Below, in pieces: positions 12,043 to 20,878 of a stretch of 64,000 bases of DNA. Under the pieces are notes generated by a model, which was not told where the DNA came from, ran no database searches, and saw only the letters and a program-made list of their open reading frames with translations. The stretch is from Fagopyrum homotropicum. Its lineage: Eukaryota; Streptophyta; Magnoliopsida; Caryophyllales; Polygonaceae. How positions within the stretch are numbered: position 1 is the stretch's first letter; every line of letters starts with the position of its first letter. The stretch covers positions 123,823,235 through 123,887,234 of the forward strand of contig BSWB01000004.1 in the NCBI GenBank assembly GCA_033239125.1. The letters are read 5' to 3'. A program made the translations under genes and the position numbers.

Positions 12043-12187
12043 GAAAGATGCAAGGAAACTTTGAGGTCAAGCTTTGTGATCCCTCTAAGACTCCTTTTGA
12101 GTTTTCATACATATATAATCCATGACATCTTGTATTCTAAATTTGAGTCTTGCTTAGGGACAAGCAAGGGGCAAGTATGGGGTATTT
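12043..12187 (+). other. Duplicate of family B 3' internal end
   Basis: The last ~90 bases before the LTR at 12,188 are nearly identical to 33,463-33,554, the internal sequence just before the B element's 3' LTR, including the polypurine tract AAGTATGGGG. A B 3' end therefore precedes the B 5' LTR, which is not expected for a simple insertion. Confidence 0.75.
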
Positions 12188-13816
12188 TGATGACATGAAT
12201 TATGTACCATCATATTCATGCATATTGTAGAAGATTGTCTCAGTTTACCTTGCATTTAGAGAGATTTGTGTGCCTTTTATGTTTTATTCAATCATTTGTC
12301 GGAAATAGAGGTCTACACGAGTTTTTGATGAATTATAGGTAAATGGAGTGGAATTGAAAGCAAAAGTGGAGCAAGGAGCATCTAAGGATGTTAAGGAAGC
12401 TAAAGGAGTCTTAGAGGATCACAAAGAGCTAAGGAATTGCAAAGGAGAAGCATAGAAGACGAGCCAAAAGAAGAACACTTTCTGTTGAAGAAGATCATGC
12501 CAATATGCATAAAAATCGGACGATTTTCTATCCTAGAAATCGAACGGTTTTGTGTATTAATCGACTGGGTCGATTTCCTTTGTTTTTCGGCCAAATGAAA
12601 AGACGACACAAAGCCCAATTATGTTGGGCAAGAGGAGAGTTTTACCAAACGGCCCATCTGCAAGAAACTATAGATGAGAACCCTAGGAACGAAAACGAGA
12701 AGGCCGCAGCGGGAAATCTTTCCACGTTTGAGAGAGATTGGAGATTCTTGGAGAAGGGTTGAAGGACTTTTGCCGGGAAGCCAATCTTGATTCTTGTTTG
12801 TGAGATTTCTTTATCCATTGAAGCAATTGTGCTTTTTGAACACGTAATTGAGTTATTAAAAAGATACATTGATCAGTTTTGACGATTGTTTACAGATTTG
12901 AAGCTTATTGAATTTTTATTCAAGATTCGTTTTCTTTGCGATATTTCACTCAATTTTAATTTGATTCGATTTTGAAAATGGTTGGCTAAAACCCTTGTGA
13001 TTCTAGGGAGAATAGTTGATGATTAAGGCTTAGATGATGATAGACTGAACTCATTCAAACATTAGGATCCTGAGAGTTTAGATTTTAGTTTTGCGACAAC
13101 AGGAAAATCGGTGTGTTCTTGGAGTAAATCGGCCGATTTTCTTATGAACAACCCGATTTACTTTTCTGACGAACTTTAATAGAATCAATCTTTAACCAAA
13201 ACTAATCCTTGCCTAAATCCCAACATTGATTAATCTTTTTAACCTCTAATTGAATGTATGAAGACACTTCAAACCTGGTTCTACATTTAATAGATTAGGA
13301 TTATAAGATTTGGGTAATAAAGAGACTCAACATCCTTTATTAAGATTTTAAGTGTGCTTTCTATTCTTACTTTGGAGAGTCATATCCTGGAGTTTTAGAT
13401 AGTTAGTTTGAACATAATTCTTATCTTTAGACCTTTCAATATTGCAGCCTCAACAACCCTTATAGAGAGAACCTTTAGATTAGATATATAGATTTCGGAA
13501 CTTCACCGTACGATACCTACCTTTGAACACATAATCTTGGCAATATAAGCTATGTCCTTATATCTATAGAAGTGTCTTGAATCGAAAGCCGAAATCGGAT
13601 ACTTGAATCCTTGGAATCATTTTACCCTTATTTGATCACAAAAGCTTTTTGCATTTTCGCTAGATAATTGAAATTCAATTTACTCTCACCAAATCCCTGA
13701 GTTCGACTCTGGAATTCTTACCTCACTACAGCTGATCCGTACACTGCGGGTTCGCTTTCCTTTGAGTTCTAGATATAAACTTAAGACTTTGACGCACACA
13801 CCTTTTGGGCCGAACA
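12188..13816 (+). repeat. 5' LTR of family B
   Basis: The LTR runs from TGATGACATG to GCCGAACA. Hairpin sites occur at 12,512-12,527 (AAAATCG-GA-CGATTTT), 12,559-12,575 (AATCGAC-TGG-GTCGATT) and 13,126-13,139 (AAATCGGCCGATTT). These sit about 325-390 and 920-980 bases from the LTR start, as in the other families. Confidence 0.9.
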
Positions 13817-13822
13817 AGTTTT

Positions 13823-13839
13823 TGGCACCGTTGCCGGGG
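13823..13839 (+). promoter_or_regulatory. Primer binding site, tRNA-Asp
   Basis: TGGCACCGTTGCCGGGG begins 6 bases after the LTR. It matches the complement of the tRNA-Asp(GUC) 3' end at all but one position, as expected for Athila. Confidence 0.85.
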
Positions 13840-13943
13840 ATTTGGTCTAGACCAAATTCGGTTTTCGGTTGTCTAGCTTGAGAGCTCTTGCTCTTGTGAT
13901 TTGATTTGTCTACTTGAGTGATCTTTGCAGGTTCTTTAGGTAT

Positions 13944-15088
13944 ATGCGAAAGACTAGATCCACTAAAGATCTGTGCCTTTCGATCCCAAATTGGAGAGAA
14001 CTTTGATGAGAAAGTTGAAGGAAAAGAAAATGGCTGAGAACGACGAGAGAAACTACCAGGCTGAACTGAATGAAACTCAACGCCAACTTCAGTTGAGTGA
14101 GAAAGCACGAAAAGATGCTGAAACGAGTCATCAATTTCAGATTGATGAACTAAGAGCTATGATGTTGGACATGAAGTTGGAATTGAACGAATCCAGGAAG
14201 AAGAAGAAAGTCAAGACGCCAACTAAATCCATTCGAAATGACTCATCCGATGATGAAGAGATAGATCCGGACATGCCGGAACTTAAGAAGATCGATCCAT
14301 TACTTCGTCCTATTCGAAACACCCCAAAACCACGGGTTGTTCCTCGCCTCCCAACTAGGGACGTGAGAGTTGCTAATGACGGTGATAGACCCCGAACTTT
14401 GGGGCAACGGATGGACCCAATTCATCAACCACGCCGTCTAGGTGTGGATTTCGGAGCTGAAGACATCCAAGAGTTTAGCTTCTCACCACAAGTCATCACC
14501 ATGGCTCGCCAAAGTCAATATGGCGGAGCAAGTACTAAATCTCCACACCAACACTTGCAGAATTTTGAGATTCTCATGGAGACTATGAAGCCGATGACGG
14601 CTACTACAAGCAATTACAAGATCAAACCGTTCTTCTTTTCTTTGAAGGACAAGGCTCTAGCTTGGTACCAAACACTTCCAGCTGCAAAGTTGGCTACATG
14701 GGAGGAATTGTCTTCGGAATTCCTCACCAAATTCTTTCCACCATCCAAAACAGCGGAATTGAGAGGTAAAATAAATGCTTTTTCTATGAAACCTAATGAA
14801 AGCTTGTTTCAATCTTGGGAAAGGTTTCAAGATCTCTTGTTGGATTGCCCACACCATGGCATTTCCAAGCTGGAATTATTGGAGATCTACTACAAAGGAT
14901 TGGATGTAGAAACACAATTCAACCTTCAATCTCTCTCTTGTGGCACATTCGTGGACATGAGAGAAGATGATGTTTGGGACTTCATTGAGAAGCAAGCCCA
15001 AGTGATTGAGAAGTATTCCCACCGGAAGGTGGACTCAAATAGCCGGAATCAAAGCGATCCGGGAGCCAAGTTGAACCAAGCTGCTTAA
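13944..15088 (+). pseudogene. Athila gag polyprotein
   Basis: The natural start is probably ATG at 13,944 (ATGCGAAAGAC), but a one-base loss near 13,970 shifts the frame, so the long open stretch is 13,973-15,088 (371 aa). It encodes the structural gag protein that forms the virus-like particle. A charged coiled-coil-like region is at residues 15-70. The retrotransposon gag core follows at about 190-330, with SPHQHLQNFEILMETMKP, FSLKDKALAWYQTLP, WEELSSEFLTKFFPP and ESLFQSWERFQDLL. A TAA at 15,086 ends it early; related sequence continues in frame beyond it. Confidence 0.88.
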
Positions 15089-15835
15089 ACACAAATATTC
15101 TCCCTCAACAATGAGATCAAAGAGTTGAAGGAAGTGCTCAAAACGAGTCTTCAAATGACTAAGGAGCAAGAAGCCAACTACATGGGGAGGGACAACAACC
15201 AAAGGAATGATAACCGGAACTCCAATTGGAACAACAACAACAATAACAACCGGAACTCCAATTGGAACAACAACAATAGGAACTCAAATAACAACAATTG
15301 AAGGTCAAATCAACATAATCCAGGTAATCCTTACTCTCATGCTGAAAAGGCTCTAACACCTCCATCTTCTTCTACTCCTTTAACAAGCCAGGGACAATCA
15401 AGCGGATCAAGCAAACCCGATTCCATGCTAGAGACGATCCTAGGCAAGCTACAAGGGTTGGAGAGTTATATAACTTCGGTTGACAAAGCTCACAAAGCTT
15501 TAGAAAACCAAGTATTTAACAAGGCCGGAGAAGTTCCAAGAGACTAAGGGAAACTTCCCGGGAAGACGGAAGATAACCCAAAGGGAAGGGTTATGGCAAT
15601 AACTACTAGGAGTGGCAAGACAACTACCGACCCCCAACCTAAAGTAGTCGAGACCACCACTAAAGAAGGAGAGGCAAAAGAGAAGGAAGAAGTTTATGTT
15701 CCTCCTCCCGCTTACAAACCACCTCTACCTTTCCCTCAATCTAGAGCACGTACACGCCTAGATAAACACTTTAGTAAGTTTGTTGAACTTATGAATAAGC
15801 TGCATATTAATATACCTTTTATGGATGCAATTTAG
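15089..15835 (+). pseudogene. gag tail and gag-protease linker
   Basis: The frame of gag continues past the TAA at 15,086 through an Asn-rich repeat (RNSNWNNNN units, 15,200-15,300) to a TGA at 15,299 and a TAA near 15,545. It resumes as the open stretch 15,593-15,835 (MAITTRSGK start, Pro-rich middle, RLDKHFSKFVELMNKLHINIPFMDA end), the conserved lead-in to protease. A TAG at 15,833 and a base shift separate it from the protease. In intact Athila elements this is one continuous gag-pol frame, so all these breaks are decay. The Asn-rich part stands where other Gypsy elements carry zinc knuckles, and no CCHC box is visible. Confidence 0.75.
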
Positions 15836-15837
15836 GT

Positions 15838-16836
15838 ATGCCAGCTTATGGGAAAATCCTCAAGGAGATCCTCTCTAACAAGAGGAAATTGGAAGACATA
15901 GGAGAAGTCAAGATGAGTATGGAGTCATCCGAACTCATCAAGACTATGACGGAGAATATGCCACCTAAGCTCCGTGATCTAGGATCCTTTTGCATACCCG
16001 TCACTTTAGAAGAACCTACCTATGATGCACTTTGTGACCTTGGAGCGAGTGTGAGTATCATACCCCTTGCCCTATGCAAAGCAGTTGGTCTAGGAGAGCC
16101 TAGACCGGTGAAGATCACACTCTATATGGCTGATCGTTCCACCACTAAGCCGGTGGGGATATTAGAAGACATTCCGGTAAAGCTCGGGAAGTTTTACATC
16201 CCTATAGATTGTGTCGTTCTTGATATCCCTGCAGATTATCCGGTTCCCATCAATCTTGGGAGACCATTCCTTGCAACATCCGGATGCATGGTCGATTGCA
16301 AGAATGGCCAGCTGTCCTTCCATATAGGTGAAGAAAAGATAGAATTCATACTCTCTTCCTTAGTCAAGGAACCAGCCTTGAGAAACGATGTTTTTGAAAT
16401 TTTTGATGAAGAAGAATCTAGAGAGGTGGTAAGTTCAATCTTGATGAAAGACCCTCTTCAAAAGGTTATTAGTATGAGCATCATGGAGGAAGGAGTGGAA
16501 TATGATTGCAATGAGGATGTGAAAGCATTAAATGATGCGGAGGAAGAACTAGGAACAAGAATTGAAGAACTAGAATTAACTCCGGAAACTGTGAAGAAAA
16601 TCGACCTGCATAAACCAAATCGTCTGATTTGTGAGGAGGCAACCCGATTTTTGTCAACAGAAAGAAAAATCGACCTGACTAAACTAAATCGTCCGATTTG
16701 TGAAGAGGAAACCCGATTTTTTTTCAACAAAAAGAAAAATCGTGCCTCAAATCGACCGATTTACTTAAGGGGAGGTCGATCCAGTGGGAAATTTTCTGGA
16801 TTCTCCAAACTTCACCGCAGCTATTCTCGAATCTAA
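15838..16836 (+). pseudogene. Athila pol: aspartic protease and linker
   Basis: The 332-aa open stretch starts MPAYGKILKEIL and holds an aspartic protease domain with active-site word CDLGASVSIIP at about residues 62-72 (DLG in place of DSG/DTG, usual for Athila), followed by GRPFLAT near residue 140. It would cut the gag-pol polyprotein. The C-terminal 90 residues contain a tandem peptide repeat (KIDL...NR.ICEE.TRF) made by two copies of the family B hairpin block at 16,598-16,745. The frame leaves the pol path near 16,790. Confidence 0.85.
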
Positions 16837-17473
16837 TGATGCAGTACCCCCCACCTCTAGAGGCCTCTCCCACAACATCCGAAGGCCACGAAAAAACAAC
16901 AAAAACAATGAGCTAATCCCTACACGGACAGTCACAGGGTGGCGAATGTGCATCGACTACTGCAAACTGAACGTGGCCACTAGGAAGGACCACTTCCCCC
17001 TTCCTTTTATCGATCAAATGTTGGAAAGGTTAGCCCAACATTCTTACTTTTGTTATCTAGATGGATATAGCGGTTTCTTTCAGATTCCAATTCATCCGGA
17101 TGATCAAGAGAAGACGACTTTTACGTGCCCATGGGGTACGTTTGCTTATAGAAGAATGTCATTCGGTATATGCAACGCTCCAGCCACCTTCCAAAGGTGC
17201 ATGATGGAAATCTTCTCCGAATACATAGAGAATATCATGGAAGTCTTCATGGACGATTTTTCGGTATATGGTTCTTCCTTTGATAACTGTCTCTATAACC
17301 TTTCACTAGTTCTTAAGAGATGTGAAGACACTAACTTAGTCTTAAACTGGGAAAAGTGTCATTTCATGGTCACCGAAGGGATTGTGTTAGGTCATCTAGT
17401 ATCACAAAGGGGAATAGAGGTTGATAGAGCAAAGATAGAAACCATTGAGAAGTTACCTCCCCTTCTTCGGTGA
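16784..17473 (+). pseudogene. Athila pol: reverse transcriptase
   Basis: This encodes the RT core: TGWRMCIDYCKLN, DHFPLPFIDQMLERL, the catalytic YLDGYSGFFQI segment, FGICNAPATFQRCM, and FMDD (residues about 150-153), with LGHLVS following. The N-terminal entry segment present at 10,440-10,820 (LEHKPLLTHL to VPKKGG) is deleted here: 16,880 jumps straight to KNNKNNELIPTRTVTGW. The protein ends early at 17,473 because of a one-base shift in the LPPP...SVKG region, and RNase H continues in the next frame. The catalytic aspartates are present, but the missing finger region should prevent activity. Confidence 0.88.
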
Positions 17474-18183
17474 AAGGAATTAGAAGTTTCTTAGGGCATG
17501 CAGGACTCTATAGGAGATTCATAAAGGATTTTTCTAAGATCTCAAAACCTTTGACTAATCTTTTGATGAAAGACGCAACTTTCGAATTTTCGAAAGATTG
17601 TTTAGATGCTTTTTGCAGGATCAAAGAAGCCTTGATTTCAGCACCAATCATTCAACCACCCGATTGGACTCTTCCTTTCGAAGTCATGTGCGACGCAAGC
17701 GACGTCGCTATAGGAGCTGTTCTTGGACAGAAGAAAGATGGTCGCACTCATGCCATCTACTATGCTAGCAAAACGCTAGATGAGGCTCAATATAATTATG
17801 CAACCACAGAAAAGGAACTTTTAGCCGTAGTATATGCTTTTGAGAAATTTCGTTCCTATCTTGTAGGTGCGAAGGTGATAGTCTATACGGACCATTCCGC
17901 AATTCGATACCTATTCACGAAGAAGGATGCGAAGCCAAGGCTTCTAAGATGGATCTTACTCCTACAAGAGTTCGATTTGGAGATTTGTGATAAGAAAAGA
18001 TCGGAAAACTCCATTGCCGATCATCTTAGTCGTCTTCCGCAACTTACCGGCGAAACGGATGAACTTCCTATAGACGACTCATTCCCTGACGAACAGCTAC
18101 ACGAGATTGAAGAGTGTCTTCAACACATCTCAAAAGGTAAAGATCTATGGTTTGCTGACATTGTGAATTACCTTGTTTGTTAG
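17470..18183 (+). pseudogene. Athila pol: RT thumb and RNase H
   Basis: The 237-aa stretch starts KGIRSFLGHAGLYRRFI (RT connection). RNase H words include DASDVAIGAVLGQKKDGRTHAIYYASKTL, the ATTEKELLAVVYAFEKFRSYL helix with catalytic Glu, TDHSAIRYLF, and ADHLSRL near the end. RNase H would degrade the RNA strand of the hybrid. It ends at a TAG (18,181-18,183) where element E has a Gln codon (YLVCQEILPGL), so this is a nonsense mutation inside pol. Confidence 0.88.
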
Positions 18184-19422
18184 GAGATTCCACCCGGACT
18201 TTCATATGCTCAAAAGAAGAAGTTCTTTAGAGACGTCCGGCAATTCTATTGGAACGAACCTCTTCTATTCAAAAGAGGTCCCGATGGCATTTACAGGAGA
18301 TGTATCCCCGAAGATGAGGTGGATAGTGTCATCCGCCATTGCCATTCTCTACCATGTGGCGGACATGCTAGTTCCCACAAGACTTGTGCTAAGGTACTTC
18401 GTTCCGGCTTCTATTGGCCTACACTTTTCAAAGATGTGCAAAAGTTTGTTGTTGCTTGTGATGCTTGTCAAAGGACAGGTAATATATCAAGAAGGAATGA
18501 GATGCCCCTCAACAACATACAAGAAGTAGAGATCTTTGATGTATGGGGCATCGATTTTATGGGACCTTTCCCATCTTCATGCGGTAACCAATATATACTT
18601 CTTGCCGTAGACTATGTCTCAAGATGGGTAGAGGCAATCGCTTCTCCTACTAATGATGCAATGGTAGTGGTGAAGTTCTTCAATAGAACGATCTTCCCAA
18701 GGTTCGGAACTCCCCGAACCATCATTAGCGACGGAGGAACGCATTTCACAGCCTGTAGATTTGAGACTCTATTGGCTAAGTATGGGGTGACCCATAAGAT
18801 AGCTACACCTTACCATCCGCAAACCAGCGGACAAGTCGAAATATCCAATAGAGAGATTAAGGGAATTTTAGAGAGAACTGTCTCTAAAACGAGAAAAGAT
18901 TAGTCAATGAAGCTTGACGATGCACTATGGGCGTACCGGACGGCCTTCAAGACACCAATAGGTACGACTCCCTATAATCTTGTCTATGGTAAATCCTGTC
19001 ATCTTCCTGTAGAGCTAGAGCATAAAGCCTATTGGGCTATCAAGTGGCTCAATTTTGACATGAAAGAAGCCGGAGAGAAGCGGCTCTTAGACATCAATGA
19101 GCTAGATCAGATCCGGCTAAATGCGTATGAGAACGCAAAGATCTACAAGGAACGGACAAAGCGTTGGCATGATAAGCACATCATTCCAAAAGATTTGAAG
19201 GAGGGAGACCAAGTCTTTCTATTCAACTCAAGGCTTCGTCTATTTCCAAGTAAGCTTAAATCCCGTTGGACAGGACCTTATGTAATTAAACGAATTTTCC
19301 CCCATGGTGTAGTTGAAGTATGGGGTGAACAAAGCGGAAGTTTCAAGGTTAATGGCCAACGGTTGAAGAAATACACACCGGAAGCTCCGATCGAGGAGAT
19401 AGCTCCTATCCTCCTCCATTGA
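18184..19422 (+). pseudogene. Athila pol: integrase
   Basis: The frame continues after the TAG at 18,181 into integrase. The zinc-binding region has HCHSLPCGGH and CDACQRTGN. The catalytic DDE triad is seen in GIDFMGPF, ISDGGTHF and SGQVEISNREI. A second TAG at 18,901-18,903 replaces Trp (RKDWSLKLDDALW in E). The C-terminal part 18,907-19,422 carries LWAYRTAFKTPIGTTPY, the GPY/F-type SRWTGPYVI and ends IAPILLH. This enzyme would insert the cDNA. There is no chromodomain, in agreement with Athila. It is two nonsense changes away from an open integrase, and pol is also broken upstream. Confidence 0.88.
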
Positions 19423-20305
19423 ACACAAACCATACACCGTCCAGCTAAAGACGATAAATCAAGCGCTTCTTGGGAGGCAACCCATGATAGTATAGTCTTT
19501 CCCTCCTTTCATCACTTAGTTAGAGTAGATTAGTTTCTTTGTTTCTTTGTTTTTGCTTTTTTATTTGCTCCTCGATGCACTCTTGGTTTGTCGTGTCATT
19601 AATCGCAGGAAATTAGGTCCATCTTGAGAGATCCATGGAGAAAGGGAGCATAAATCAGTTTCATCTTTGATATCCATGAAGAATAAGGAAGGAAATCGAG
19701 CTACACTAAGTTAATCGTCCGATTCAGGAGCAGAGCAAGGCGATTTTTGACAACAGGAAGAAAAATCGACCTGGAGATCGACCTGTTAAAGTAAATCGTC
19801 CGATTTCCAAGTGTCCAGAGAAAAATCGAGTTACATAAAGTAAATCGTCCAATTCAGAAGCAGGATAAGGCGATTTTTGACAAGAGGAAGAAAAATCGTG
19901 CCTCAAATCGACCCATCAAAGTAAATCGTCAGATTTTCTTTGAGTTCAGAGAAAAATCGCCCCGACGATTAAATCGACCTTATAAATCAGCCGATTTTCT
20001 TCACAGTTTCTCGACCCTATATAAAAACTCAACCACTCGATCTTCCTCATTCCACACCCTTCCACTCTCGATTTCTCTCTCTCAAGAACTCCGAAAATCG
20101 CCCATACCCTACAATCCTCATTCCTTAATCATTTTGAGTGATTCTTAGCTCCAAACTGAAGCATTTTCAACAAGGAACAAGGATCTACCAACAACAAGCA
20201 CGGCAATCGACTCCTCCGTACGGAATTCAAGTTTTTCTTTCCAAAACCTAAGTTTCTTGTTCGAAATTGAAGTTTGCTTAGGAATTGTTTGTTTGCTGAA
20301 ATTGA
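19423..20305 (+). other. Family B post-pol region with hairpin array
   Basis: Noncoding between pol and ORF3. The block AAGCGCTTCTTGGGAGGCAA followed by CCCA at 19,461-19,484 recurs just after pol in the X and E elements and, diverged, in C. From 19,705 to 20,000 there are about ten family B motifs (for example AAATCG-TC-CGATTT near 19,794) in an imperfect tandem array, ending about 20 bases before a TATA box. Confidence 0.75.
20018..20027 (+). promoter_or_regulatory. Candidate internal promoter TATA box for ORF3
   Basis: TATATAAAAA lies about 290-450 bases before ORF3 and just after the hairpin array. Equivalent TATA boxes occur before ORF3 at 35,577-35,584, in the D fragment at 49,863-49,870, and in E at 61,617-61,624 on the minus strand. 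Whether transcription starts here is not known. Confidence 0.5.
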
Positions 20306-20878
20306 TTGAGGAATCTGCTTAGGAATCACTATAGGAAACTATATGTGGTGATTGTTGGAATAGAACTTTACAGAATTGTGAGAATCGTAGAAATCGACAA
20401 AAAAATCGACCTAGCCCAGAAAAATCGTCCGATTTTTGTGAAGAACAGGGCGATTTTTTGCTGCATAATGGATATTGTGAAGAGAATAACTAGGAATACG
20501 GGGAAGAAGAAGGGATCTTCTTCCAAAGCCCCTCCCCCACCTCCACCACCACCTCAAAACATTCCTAAGCTTCACCCTTCCCTATCCAAGCACAAGAAAC
20601 GCTATGAACGCATCTTAGATCGCCCATTCACCCCTCCTCGCTACATTGTGTTAGATGATCTAGATTCCTTATTTGTTCGAGAGGATGTAGATATGATGCT
20701 TGACAGGGCTGGGCTGAGACAGTTTGCTATGATTAGGGAGGATGCTTATACCGAGATCACCCTAGGGTTCCTTAGTACATTCGAGCATGATCCTAGGGAA
20801 AGGATGGTCACATTCCGCCTTATGAGCCAAGACCACACTATGTCCATTGATACTTTTGGAGACTTGTTCGGTTTTTCT
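20306..20878 (+). pseudogene. Athila ORF3 N-terminal part, split by nested element
   Basis: This is the N-terminal half of the ATHILA ORF-1 family protein. An upstream lead made of hairpin-derived sequence (KIDLAQKNRPIF) runs into a second Met at 20,468 (MDIVKRITRNTGKKKG), a basic region and a polyproline run. The conserved core follows: RYIVLDDLDSLFVREDVDMMLDRAGLRQF, REDAYTEIT, FLSTFEHD, TFRLMSQDHTMSIDTFGDLFGF. The ORF is cut after FGFS by the T element at 20,879. E carries the equivalent protein at 60,580-61,287. No enzymatic function is known. Confidence 0.85.
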
